The translations under genes and the position numbers were made by a program. The notes beneath the pieces were generated by a model. The model did not search any database. It was given only the letters and a program-made list of their open reading frames with translations, and was not told the DNA's origin. 64,000 bases of DNA from Pelagibius sp028280305 (GTDB lineage Bacteria; Pseudomonadota; Alphaproteobacteria; Kiloniellales; Kiloniellaceae), in NCBI RefSeq assembly GCF_965233615.1, contig NZ_OZ247495.1; one strand, written 5' to 3'. Shown here piece by piece: positions 1-7,574 of the stretch (positions within the stretch are counted from its first letter, which is position 1; every line of letters starts with the position of its first letter).

Positions 1-813
1 ACCGTCGCGATCACCGGGTCGGTGCCGCGCAAGGAAGACAATCCGGCGGTGCCCGTCACCGTGCCCGAACAGGTTGAGTCGACCCAGGAGGCCTTCGAGG
101 CAGGCGCGACCATCGTTCATGTGCATGTGCGCGACGAGGACCAGCGCGCTTCCTCCGATCCCGACAAGTTCGCCGCCTTTCAGGAGGGTGTCCGCAAACA
201 CTGCCCGGGTATGATCGTGCAGTTCTCCACCGGCGGCCGCGGCCGAGCGCCGGAGGAACGCGGCGCCATGCTGCACCACCGCCCGGACATGGCTTCTCTT
301 GCCACCGGCTCGGTCAACTTCCCAAACATGATCTACGAGAATCCGCCCGACCTCGTAGACAGCCTGGCCGCCGCCATGCTGAAGCACGAGATCAAGCCGG
401 AGGTCGAGGTCTTCGATCTGGCCATGCTCTATGCCGCTGCGACGATGGCGGAGGGTGGACAATTAAGGAAACCCCTGCACGTCCAGTTCGTTTTCGGCCT
501 GAAGAACGCCCTGCCGCCGAAGCGTGAGATTCTGGAATTCGAGGTCGCGCAATTGAAGGCCCTGCAACCGGATGCGACCTGGACCGCCGCCGGCATTGGC
601 CGCAGCCAATTGGAAATCAACCACTGGGCGCTGGCGATGGGCGGCCACTGCCGCACCGGCCTTGAGGACAACATCCGCTTCGACAAGTCGCGCCTCGCCA
701 AGAGCAATGCCGAACTGGTGGCGCGGGTCGCGGCGCTCTGCGGCGACTACGGCCGTTATCCCGCCAGCGTGGCCGAGGCAAGGGAGATACTGAAACTCCC
801 GGCCGCAGGCTGA
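1..813 (+). CDS. Beta-keto acid cleavage enzyme (BKACE, DUF849 family), 5'-truncated by the window edge
   Basis: BKACE enzymes are zinc-dependent and transfer the cleaved fragment of a beta-keto acid to acetyl-CoA, giving acetoacetate and a new CoA ester. The frame is open from the first base and reads TVAITGSVP, a typical BKACE beginning, so probably only about ten residues are missing. The GTG at position 22 is an internal valine and not the start. The HVHVR segment near residue 40 carries the two zinc-binding histidines of the family. The next gene, a PcaB-like lyase, begins 18 bases downstream, so they are probably co-transcribed. The substrate cannot be read from the sequence; the family includes 3-keto-5-aminohexanoate and dehydrocarnitine cleavage enzymes. 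Confidence 0.85.
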   Translation, partial: TVAITGSVPRKEDNPAVPVTVPEQVESTQEAFEAGATIVHVHVRDEDQRASSDPDKFAAFQEGVRKHCPGMIVQFSTGGRGRAPEERGAMLHHRPDMASLATGSVNFPNMIYENPPDLVDSLAAAMLKHEIKPEVEVFDLAMLYAAATMAEGGQLRKPLHVQFVFGLKNALPPKREILEFEVAQLKALQPDATWTAAGIGRSQLEINHWALAMGGHCRTGLEDNIRFDKSRLAKSNAELVARVAALCGDYGRYPASVAEAREILKLPAAG

Positions 814-831
814 GGCTATGAGAAACCGTTC

Positions 832-2169
832 ATGAGCGCGACACCCTTCGACAGCCTGCTCTACGGCGAACTGCTTTCTGATGCGCAAGTCGCTGCAGAG
901 CTTGACGACGCCGCCCAGCTTCGCGCCCTGTTGGAGGTCGAGGCGGCGCTGGCGAAAGCGGAAGGCGACTGCGGCGTCATTCCGGAAGATGCCGCCCGGC
1001 AGATCGCCACCGTCGCCGAGAAGCTGACAATCGACCCCGCCAATCTCGCCGCGGCGACGGCGCGCGACGGCATCCCGGTCCCGGCGCTGGTAGCCGCTCT
1101 GCGCGCCGCCGTCGGCGGCGAGGCAGCCAGCTTCGTACACTGGGGCGCAACGACACAGGATGTCATGGACAGCGGCTTGGTGCTGCGCCTGCGGAAAATC
1201 TTGAATCTTCTGGACCAACGCCTCACCCGGCTTTGCGAAACGCTGAACGAAAAAGCCGTCGCCGGGCGCGACACGGTGATGACCGCGCGCACGCGCGGCC
1301 AGCAGGCGACACCGACGACCCTTGGCCTGAAAATGGCGGGTTGGCTGGCGCCCCTGCAGCGTCACCGTGCGCGGCTGGCCGAACTGCGCCCACGCCTCGA
1401 AGTCCTGTCCTTCGGCGGGGCTTCCGGCACCCTGGCGGCCCTCTGCGGTCAGGCGGGAAGCGACGATGCCATGGCGGTGGAAGCGGCCTTGGCGCGGCAT
1501 CTGCACCTCACTGTCGCGCCGCTACCCTGGCACAATCAGCGCGACGGGCTGATCGAGCTGGCCGGCTGGCTTGCCCTCGCCACCGGCAGCCTCGGCAAGA
1601 TCGCCGGCGATGTTATCCTGCTGGCTCAAAACGAAGTCGGCGAACTGCGTGAAGGCGACGGTGGCAGCTCCTCCACCATGCCGCAAAAAAGCAATCCGGT
1701 GCATTCGGAGGCAACCCTCGCTCTGGCGCGCCTGAATGCCGGTCTGGCCGGCCAGATGCAGCTCACCGCCCTGCACAACCACGAACGCGACGGCGCCGCC
1801 TGGCAGCAGGAATGGTTGGGCCTGCCGCAGATGCTGTTGGCTTGCGGTGCTGCTTTGAACCACATGAATGCGCTGATGGATGGTCTTCGGATCGATACCG
1901 AACGCATGCGTGCCAACCTGGAAGCCTCGAACGGCCTGGTTCTGGCGGAGGCCGCGAGCTTTGCGCTTTCCCGGCACCTCCCGCGCGCGAAGGCGCAGGG
2001 TCTGGTGAAGCAGGCCTGCCGCGAAGTGGCCGAGACCGGCCGCCATCTGTTTGACCTGCTGGCCGAAGCCAGCGATGCCCCCATCGATTGGCAAGCCCTG
2101 CGCGATCCGGCGCAGCATACGGGGGCGAGCAGGCAGCTCATCGAGCGTGCGCTGAAAAACCCGCACTGA
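832..2169 (+). CDS. PcaB-like lyase of the fumarase/aspartase superfamily (3-carboxy-cis,cis-muconate cycloisomerase-like)
   Basis: This 445-residue protein belongs to the superfamily that forms or breaks C-N or C-O bonds beside a carboxylate through an aci-carboxylate intermediate. The signature loop GSSSTMPQKSNPVHSE is near residues 280-295, with the catalytic serine in the SS pair. The WGATTQD segment near residue 103 is the conserved first region. The protein is closest in layout to PcaB, but there are no other protocatechuate genes here. The FAH-family enzyme, PanE-like reductase and BKACE around it suggest another carboxylate catabolic route. Adenylosuccinate or argininosuccinate lyase-like activity cannot be excluded. 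Confidence 0.8.
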   Translation: MSATPFDSLLYGELLSDAQVAAELDDAAQLRALLEVEAALAKAEGDCGVIPEDAARQIATVAEKLTIDPANLAAATARDGIPVPALVAALRAAVGGEAASFVHWGATTQDVMDSGLVLRLRKILNLLDQRLTRLCETLNEKAVAGRDTVMTARTRGQQATPTTLGLKMAGWLAPLQRHRARLAELRPRLEVLSFGGASGTLAALCGQAGSDDAMAVEAALARHLHLTVAPLPWHNQRDGLIELAGWLALATGSLGKIAGDVILLAQNEVGELREGDGGSSSTMPQKSNPVHSEATLALARLNAGLAGQMQLTALHNHERDGAAWQQEWLGLPQMLLACGAALNHMNALMDGLRIDTERMRANLEASNGLVLAEAASFALSRHLPRAKAQGLVKQACREVAETGRHLFDLLAEASDAPIDWQALRDPAQHTGASRQLIERALKNPH

Positions 2170-2315
2170 GACGCGCTGCAAGCGCCCATTTCCACCATGT
2201 GGAAAAACTTTCTGCCAGCCTTTACGGCAGCGGCGAAGCTACTTCATAGTGACGCCCAACAAAGGACCTGCTGGCTGTTGAGCCAAGCGGGCGCGCTGTC
2301 AGGGAGGCAAGGTCT

Positions 2316-3086
2316 ATGCACTGGGTTCGATTCCGGTACAACGGAACCGAGGCTGTCGGAAAACTCGACGAAGGAACCATTCAGGTCTGCAACGGTGACC
2401 TTTTCGGCTCGCCGCAGGCCACGGGACAGACGCTGGCTCTGGATGGTGTTGAACTGCTGACACCCTGCGATCCCAGCAAGATGATCTGCCTGTGGAACAA
2501 CTTTCACGCCCTGGCCGCCAAGCTGGAGGTCCCAGAGCCTGAAGAGCCCCTTTATTTCCTGAAAGCGCCCAATGCCTTCCTGGCCACCGGCCAGACGATC
2601 CGCCGACCCAAAAGCTATGACGGGCCGGTGGTCTATGAGGGCGAGCTCGGCATCGTCATCGGCAAGACATGCAGTGCGGTAAGCGAGGCGGAGGCGGCCG
2701 AACACATCTTCGGTTACACCTGCATCAACGATGTGACGGCGGCCAAGATCATCTCAAAAGATCCGACGTTTGCACAGTGGGCGCGCGCTAAGAGCTACGA
2801 CACCTTCGGCGTCTTCGGGCCGACGATCGCGACGGACATCGATCCCCTAGCCTGTTCGGTCGTGACGGTATTGAACGGACAGGAGCGGCAGAACTATCCG
2901 CTGTCCGACATGATCTTCCCGCCGCAACGGCTGGTCAGCCTGCTGTCTCACGACATGACCCTGATGCCGGGTGACATTATCGCCTGCGGCACCTCGATCG
3001 GGGTCGGTTCGATGAAAGAGCCAAGCAACAGCATTGAAGTATCCATAGAGGGCATCGGCAGCCTGTCGAACACCTTTGTGCAGTGA
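2316..3086 (+). CDS. Fumarylacetoacetate hydrolase (FAH) family protein
   Basis: FAH-family enzymes use a divalent metal to hydrolyse, decarboxylate or hydrate oxo-acids. In this 256-residue protein YEGELG near residue 107 supplies the two metal-binding glutamates and is followed by the usual IVIGK strand. CINDVTA and KSYDTFG follow in the expected order, and the second supplies the likely aspartate ligand. A good ribosome binding site (AGGGAGG) precedes the ATG. The 146-base gap from the upstream lyase holds two short hairpins without a T-run. The gene is followed 22 bases later by a PanE-like reductase. Family assignment is firm; substrate is unknown. Confidence 0.88.
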   Translation: MHWVRFRYNGTEAVGKLDEGTIQVCNGDLFGSPQATGQTLALDGVELLTPCDPSKMICLWNNFHALAAKLEVPEPEEPLYFLKAPNAFLATGQTIRRPKSYDGPVVYEGELGIVIGKTCSAVSEAEAAEHIFGYTCINDVTAAKIISKDPTFAQWARAKSYDTFGVFGPTIATDIDPLACSVVTVLNGQERQNYPLSDMIFPPQRLVSLLSHDMTLMPGDIIACGTSIGVGSMKEPSNSIEVSIEGIGSLSNTFVQ

Positions 3087-3108
3087 AATGTGAAGAGAGG
3101 AAGTTGCG

Positions 3109-4116
3109 ATGAGGATCTGTGTTGTTGGCGCCGGGGCCATCGGCGGCTTGATGGCGGTGAAGCTGGCCCTGGCAGGCAATGATGTCACGGTGGTCGATCA
3201 GGGCGCCCACCTCGCGGCCATTCAAAAAGACGGCCTGAAACTGATCTGGGAGGACGGCGAGGAATCGCTCGCGAAAGTGAAGGCTGTCGGCAGCGCGACC
3301 GAAGCCGGCAAGCAGGATCTGGTGATCCTCGCGGTGAAGGCCCACTTCCTCGACCAGGTCGCCCGCGACATCGAAATCTTGCTGGATGACGAGACCATGA
3401 TCGTCACCGTGCAGAACGGCATGCCCTGGTGGTACTTCCACAGCTTCGGCGGGGAGCTGGACGGCCGCCGCCTGGACACGCTCGATCCCAGTGGGCTGCT
3501 CGGCCGCCATATCCCAGGCGAGCGCATCCTCGGCTGCGTCGTCTATCCGGCCGCCGCGGTGACGGAACCCGGCGTCATCAAGCATGTCGAAGGCGACCGC
3601 TTTCCGATCGGAGAGCTGGACGGCAGCACCAGCGAGCGGGTCCAGAAACTCCACGACCTGCTGGTCGAGGCCGGTTTCCGCTCGCGCATACTCGACGACA
3701 TCCGCTCCGAGGTCTGGCTGAAGGCCTGGGGCAACCTGACCTTCAATCCGATCTCTGCCCTCACCCATGCAACCCTGGAAGACATCTGCCGCTTTCCGCA
3801 GACCTGCGACCTGGCTGCAACCATGATGGCCGAGGCCCAGGCCATCGGCGAGAAGCTGGGGGTTACTTTCCGCCACACCATCGAAAAGCGCATCGCCGGT
3901 GCCGAGTCCGTCGGCCGGCACAAGACCTCCATGCTGCAGGACGTCGAGGCCGGCCGCTCCCTGGAGACCGAGGCGCTGATCGGCGCGATCCTGGAAATGG
4001 GCAAGCTGACCGACACCCCGGCCCCGGCCATCGAAGCCGTCTATGCCTGCGTACTGCTGCTGAACAAGACCATGACGGTCGAGGGATCGGGCGTCAGGCT
4101 GGTCGGCGCCGCCTAG
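3109..4116 (+). CDS. PanE/ApbA (2-dehydropantoate 2-reductase) family oxidoreductase
   Basis: The 335-residue protein starts with a Rossmann NADP-binding motif (VVGAGAIGG, residues 5-13). It has the family's catalytic lysine region (EVWLKAWGNLTFNP) and a downstream acidic substrate-binding region (SMLQDVEAGR). These match ketopantoate reductase. The protein is longer than E. coli PanE and sits in a catabolic cluster with a FAH-family enzyme, so it more probably reduces or oxidises a related 2-oxo/2-hydroxy acid than makes pantothenate. It is the last gene of this plus-strand group. Two palindromic repeats separate it from the convergent dehydrogenase gene. Confidence 0.85.
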   Translation: MRICVVGAGAIGGLMAVKLALAGNDVTVVDQGAHLAAIQKDGLKLIWEDGEESLAKVKAVGSATEAGKQDLVILAVKAHFLDQVARDIEILLDDETMIVTVQNGMPWWYFHSFGGELDGRRLDTLDPSGLLGRHIPGERILGCVVYPAAAVTEPGVIKHVEGDRFPIGELDGSTSERVQKLHDLLVEAGFRSRILDDIRSEVWLKAWGNLTFNPISALTHATLEDICRFPQTCDLAATMMAEAQAIGEKLGVTFRHTIEKRIAGAESVGRHKTSMLQDVEAGRSLETEALIGAILEMGKLTDTPAPAIEAVYACVLLLNKTMTVEGSGVRLVGAA

Positions 4117-4174
4117 ATCGGATCATGTCTTGGCGGAACCACTTCATGGTCGCGCCAAAACATGTGAATCCGAT
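4117..4174. repeat. Imperfect palindrome 1, REP-like, between convergent genes
   Basis: ATCGGAT, then CATGTCTTGGCG, is mirrored after an unpaired centre by CGCCAAAACATG, then ATCCGAT, with a three-base insertion on the right side. The left outer arm starts directly after the stop codon of the PanE-like gene. Such elements often occur in many intergenic copies in alphaproteobacteria, but copy number cannot be judged from one window. It could serve as a bidirectional transcript end, although there is no T-run. Confidence 0.6.
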
Positions 4175-4190
4175 ATCCATCAAAGGGTTA

Positions 4191-4250
4191 GAGCAGATTC
4201 ACCGGATTGGATGGATCGCTAACGCGATTCCATCAAACCCGGATCTGCTC
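4191..4250. repeat. Imperfect palindrome 2, REP-like, between convergent genes
   Basis: GAGCAGAT at the left end is mirrored by ATCTGCTC at the right end. The inner arms (GGATGGATCGC and GCGATTCCATC) pair with a few mismatches around a short CTAA-type centre. It follows palindrome 1 by 16 bases, in the gap between two convergent genes. Its sequence is unrelated to palindrome 1. No transposase gene lies nearby. Confidence 0.6.
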
Positions 4251-4266
4251 CAGATCGATCCGCAGA

Positions 4267-5253
4267 TCAGGGCTTCAGAATCACCTTCGCGGCAGAGGTT
4301 CGCCCGGCATCGAGATCCTCGAAAGCCCGGCCGCCGTCCGCCAGGGCCCGCCGGTCGATCCAGTCGAGCGTTCCGAGCCGCCCGTCATGCAGAGCAGCGA
4401 GCGAAGCCCGCAGATCGGCCTCCGTATAGGTGTAGACACCGACAAAGGTGATTTCCGACAGGGTGAGCGTCCGGGCGTCGAAGTCGCCGCCGGCCTCCTG
4501 CAAGCCGACATGGGCGACGACACCGCCGGGCGTCACCGCCTCGATTGCCGCACGTCGGGTTGCCGTCATGCCGACGGCATCCAGCACCAGATCGAAGCTG
4601 GCCGCCTCTGCGGGCGCGGAAAGGGGATCAAAGACAGCCAGACCGGCCGCCGCCGCCGTCTCGCGCCGCAAGGCATTGGTTTCGGCGAGCCGCAACTCGG
4701 CCACGCCCCAGGCTTTCAAAATCAAACCGCCGAGCAGGCCGACCGATCCGCCGCCGATCACCAGGGCCCGGGTCTCGGCCAGCGGGCGCCAAGCGCTACG
4801 CGCCGCCAGGGCCAGGGCATGCCAGGCGGTGGCGCAAGGTTCGGTGAGGGCCGCGTGAGCCGGATCCATTCCCTCGGGTACCGGAATCAGATTGCGCTCG
4901 GGGATGGCAATCCGCTCGCTGAAGGCTCCGGGCCGGCGCATGCCGATCAAGTCCCGCGACGGGCAGAGGTTCGAGCGACCCTCGACGCAGTAGCGGCAAA
5001 CGCCACAGGTCACCAGGGGATTGAGCACCACCCGCTCTCCCGGATTGCGGCCCTCCAATACGGTGCCGCAGGCCTCGTGACCCAGGATCATGGGCGGCAC
5101 GCGGCGCGCGTCGTGGCCGTGCCAGGCATGCATATCGGACCCGCAGATGCCAACGGCGTCGATGCGTACCAAAGCTTCGCCATCGGCGCGCTGCGGCTCT
5201 GGCTCTTCGCGGAATTCGGTCTGCTGCGTTGCCGTGTAAACAAGCGCCTTCAT
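4267..5253 (-). CDS. Zinc-dependent medium-chain alcohol dehydrogenase, possibly a DHPS 2-dehydrogenase
   Basis: This 328-residue medium-chain dehydrogenase has the catalytic-zinc motifs GICGSDMH and GHEACG. It also has a structural-zinc cysteine set (CGVCRYCVEGRSNLC) and a glycine-rich NAD-binding motif (VIGGGSVGLLGG). It is the last gene of a minus-strand group after a HisD-like dehydrogenase and an SDR. In characterised dihydroxypropanesulfonate (DHPS) clusters, two additional dehydrogenases (HpsO and HpsP) interconvert the enantiomers at carbon 2 while HpsN oxidises carbon 3. This gene and the next fit those two roles by context only. A sugar-alcohol dehydrogenase is the main alternative. 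Confidence 0.85.
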   Translation of the reverse strand: MKALVYTATQQTEFREEPEPQRADGEALVRIDAVGICGSDMHAWHGHDARRVPPMILGHEACGTVLEGRNPGERVVLNPLVTCGVCRYCVEGRSNLCPSRDLIGMRRPGAFSERIAIPERNLIPVPEGMDPAHAALTEPCATAWHALALAARSAWRPLAETRALVIGGGSVGLLGGLILKAWGVAELRLAETNALRRETAAAAGLAVFDPLSAPAEAASFDLVLDAVGMTATRRAAIEAVTPGGVVAHVGLQEAGGDFDARTLTLSEITFVGVYTYTEADLRASLAALHDGRLGTLDWIDRRALADGGRAFEDLDAGRTSAAKVILKP

Positions 5254-5306
5254 GAAAACCTCGCTCTGCCCATTGCTGCCTGGGCCGGTTGCTGTTTGGC
5301 CCGTTG

Positions 5307-6071
5307 CTATTTGGCGGTGAAGCCGCCGTCAACGAAAAGCGTCTGCCCGGTCACATAGTCCGAAGCGGGCGACGCCAGAAACACCGCCGGGCCCACCAGA
5401 TCGTCCAACACACCGTTGCGGCCGATACAGGTCTGCGCGGCGTTACGTTCGGCGCGGGCCGCATCGTCAAAAACGGCGGCGGTCAGTTCGGTCGGGAAAA
5501 AGCCCGGCGCCAGCGCATTGCAGGTGATGCCGTCGCGTGACCAGGCCTCCGCCATGGCGCGGGTCATCTGCACGACCCCGCCTTTGGAGGTGCCATAGGC
5601 GACCCCTCCGGCAAAAGCCCGCTCCGACTGCAGCGAAGCAAAATTGATGATCCGCCCCCAACCCTTGGTCCGCATGGCCGGAACAAGGGCCTGCGCCAGA
5701 AAGAACGGCGCGGAGAGATTCAGATCGAGCGTCCGCTGCCAACCCTCCGCCGTCACCGCATCGGCCGCCTGGCGCGTGTTGATACCAGCGGCATTCACCA
5801 GAATGTCGGGCGCCCCGCCAAGCTTCGCAATCCGCGCCGCGGTATCCTCGATTGCGGCGAGATCGGCCAGGTCGGCGACACAGGCGAACCCGCGCGCGCC
5901 AGCCGGCTCGGTCTCCGCCAGCCATGCGTCGAGTTGATCCTGCCGGCGCGCCACGCCGACCACCGTCGCCCCGGCTTCAGCCAGGGCAGTGGCAAGTCTT
6001 CGCCCAATACCGGAACTGGCGCCGGTTACACAGGCGATGCGCCCGGAAAGATCAAAAAGACTCTCGATCAC
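5307..6071 (-). CDS. Short-chain dehydrogenase/reductase, possibly a DHPS 2-dehydrogenase
   Basis: A classical SDR of 254 residues. It has TGASSGIGRR as the nucleotide-binding motif, VNAAG for the NNAG position and YGTSK as the Tyr-Lys catalytic pair. The C-terminus DGGFTAK is typical. The start is a GTG whose last two bases overlap the TGA of the upstream HisD-like gene (GTGA), so translation is probably coupled. Together with the zinc dehydrogenase downstream it may epimerise a diol substrate for the HisD-like enzyme. Substrate and stereochemistry are not visible in the sequence. Confidence 0.85.
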   Translation of the reverse strand: MIESLFDLSGRIACVTGASSGIGRRLATALAEAGATVVGVARRQDQLDAWLAETEPAGARGFACVADLADLAAIEDTAARIAKLGGAPDILVNAAGINTRQAADAVTAEGWQRTLDLNLSAPFFLAQALVPAMRTKGWGRIINFASLQSERAFAGGVAYGTSKGGVVQMTRAMAEAWSRDGITCNALAPGFFPTELTAAVFDDAARAERNAAQTCIGRNGVLDDLVGPAVFLASPASDYVTGQTLFVDGGFTAK

Positions 6072-7375
6072 TCTGCCGCCGCCAAGTCAAACTTCTCTTC
6101 AGGAAACCATTTCTCAAGACGCACATCCGCCGTACGGGCATGACCTTCCATACCTTCGAGGCGTGAGATCCGGGCCGTAACCTGGGCGATATCCCGGGTC
6201 GATTCCCGGTTCATGCGCTGCCAGGTAACGGTCTTCATGAACTTACCGACAGAAAGGCCGCCGGTATAGCGCGCCGCGCCTTTTGTCGGCAGGATGTGAT
6301 TGGGACCAGAGGTCTTGTCGCCGAAGGCGACCGTCGTCTCCTCGCCGAGAAACAAGGACCCGTAGTTGCGCAGGCGCTTCAGCCACCAATCCAGATCCGC
6401 GCAATGCACCTCCAGATGCTCGGAAGCATAGTCGTCGGAGAGGGCAGCGCCGGCCTCCGGCGAATCGACCAGGGCAATCTCGCCATAGTCGCGCCAGGCC
6501 GCCTCGGCATTGCTGCGATTCACCTCCGGCAAGGTTGCGATGATCTGCGGGACCAGTTCGGCGACCCGCTCGGCGAGCTTGCGGTCCAGGGCGATCAGCC
6601 AGGCCGGGGAGTTGTAGCCGTGTTCGGCCTGCCCGACGAGATCCCAGGCGACGATCTCCGGGTCCGCTGTGGCATCGGCAATCACCATCACCTCCGATGG
6701 CCCGGCAAACATGTCGATGCCCACGCGGCCGTAAAGAATGCGCTTGGCTTCGGCGACGAACTGATTGCCCGGGCCCACCAGGATATCGGCTGGATGGCCG
6801 GTGAAGAGACCGAAGGCCATGGCCGCCACACCCTGAACCCCGCCGAGGGCCAGGACAGAGTCAGCGCCGCAAAGATCGAGGGTATAGAGGATCGCCGGGT
6901 GAACGCCTTCACCCGCCTTTGCCGGCGAGCAGGCGATGACGTGATCGACACCGGCCGTCTTGGCGGTCGTCACCGACATGATGGCGGAAGCGACATGGGC
7001 GTAGCGCCCGCCGGGCACGTAACAACCGGCAGCGGCCATTGGGATGTTGCGATGACCGGCGATCAACCCGGGCCGCAACTCGACCTGCGTATCCTGCATC
7101 GCCGCCAACTGAGCCTCGGCGAAGCGGCGCACGTGATCATGGGCGAAACGGATATCGTCTTTCAGCTTCTGCGACACCTTGGTCGAGGCTTCCGCGACTG
7201 CCTCCGGCGTCACCAGAATCTCGCCCTCCCATTTGTCGAACTTGGCGGCATAGTCGCGCACCTTGGCCTCTCCGCCCGCTTCGATTTCGTCCAGGATCGC
7301 CTGGACCGTCTCGCGGACGTCCTGCTCACCGGTGGCGGCGGTTTTGTCGGCTTTCTTCAGGTATTCGATGGTCAC
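6068..7375 (-). CDS. hpsN: HisD-family dehydrogenase, probable sulfopropanediol (DHPS) 3-dehydrogenase HpsN-like
   Basis: The 435-residue protein keeps the catalytic set of histidinol dehydrogenase: Gln249 and His252 (GQAEH), Glu319-His320 (ASEH), Asp353 (FGDKTSGPNH) and His412 (EGMEGHA). The enzyme would oxidise a primary alcohol to a carboxylate in two NAD-dependent steps. No other histidine biosynthesis gene is present, and the neighbours are two alcohol dehydrogenases and a LacI-type regulator, so a catabolic role such as DHPS to sulfolactate is more likely. The chosen start is GTG at 7375, which begins VTIEYLKKAD; the longer open frame runs through a promoter and operator. The family call is firm; the DHPS substrate is inferred from context and the GDKTSGPNH variant. 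Confidence 0.75.
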   Translation of the reverse strand: MTIEYLKKADKTAATGEQDVRETVQAILDEIEAGGEAKVRDYAAKFDKWEGEILVTPEAVAEASTKVSQKLKDDIRFAHDHVRRFAEAQLAAMQDTQVELRPGLIAGHRNIPMAAAGCYVPGGRYAHVASAIMSVTTAKTAGVDHVIACSPAKAGEGVHPAILYTLDLCGADSVLALGGVQGVAAMAFGLFTGHPADILVGPGNQFVAEAKRILYGRVGIDMFAGPSEVMVIADATADPEIVAWDLVGQAEHGYNSPAWLIALDRKLAERVAELVPQIIATLPEVNRSNAEAAWRDYGEIALVDSPEAGAALSDDYASEHLEVHCADLDWWLKRLRNYGSLFLGEETTVAFGDKTSGPNHILPTKGAARYTGGLSVGKFMKTVTWQRMNRESTRDIAQVTARISRLEGMEGHARTADVRLEKWFPEEKFDLAAAE

Positions 7376-7407
7376 GATCGGAGCCTCCCAATAGCTTGCG
7401 ATCTGTT

Positions 7408-7421
7408 TGCAAGCGCTTACA
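7408..7421. promoter_or_regulatory. LacI-type operator-like palindrome 1
   Basis: TGCAAGCGCTTACA is a near-perfect palindrome around AAGCGCTT with one mismatched pair. It has the form of LacI/GalR-family operators with a central CG step. It lies about 32 bases before the hpsN-like start, directly downstream of a predicted promoter. Its core AAGCGCTT recurs at 7563-7574. Confidence 0.7.
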
Positions 7422-7430
7422 TTTTGAAAG

Positions 7431-7459
7431 ACAATGCGCCGCGGGGAGCCGGGAGTCAA
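7431..7459 (-). promoter_or_regulatory. Predicted sigma70 promoter of the hpsN-like operon
   Basis: On the minus strand TTGACT (7454-7459) and CATTGT (7431-7436) are separated by 17 bases. The -35 matches consensus at five of six positions and the -10 at three. The expected transcription start falls next to the operator at 7408-7421, so repressor binding there could block the polymerase. Confidence 0.45.
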
Positions 7460-7562
7460 GGGAGCGGCCGTCGGGGTGCTTTCCCCAGTGCAATGGGATA
7501 TGATGCACAAACAGCCGGATCGAGGACCTCTTCGAGACGGCAGGCCACATGAGAAAAGTGAA

Positions 7563-7574
7563 GCAAGCGCTTGC
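7563..7574. promoter_or_regulatory. LacI-type operator-like palindrome 2, overlapping the regulator start codon
   Basis: GCAAGCGCTTGC is a perfect 12-bp palindrome with the same AAGCGCTT core as the site at 7408-7421. The two centres are about 154 bases apart. The TTG start of the LacI-type gene is inside this site, which suggests autoregulation and possibly DNA looping between the two sites. Confidence 0.7.

Noticed and set aside
1..813. A link between the BKACE at the left edge and the Cai-like operon, because dehydrocarnitine cleavage is a BKACE reaction.
   Set aside because: They are 15 kb apart with unrelated operons between them, and the BKACE has its own partners.
2173..2205. A terminator after the PcaB-like gene: GCGCT/AGCGC and TTTCCAC/GTGGAAA hairpins.
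   Set aside because: Both stems are short and no run of T follows; the next gene is co-directional and may be in the same transcript.
6068..7375. Histidinol dehydrogenase for histidine biosynthesis.
   Set aside because: There is no other his gene here; the neighbours are two alcohol dehydrogenases and a sugar-type repressor. The catalytic residues are shared by catabolic HisD-like enzymes.
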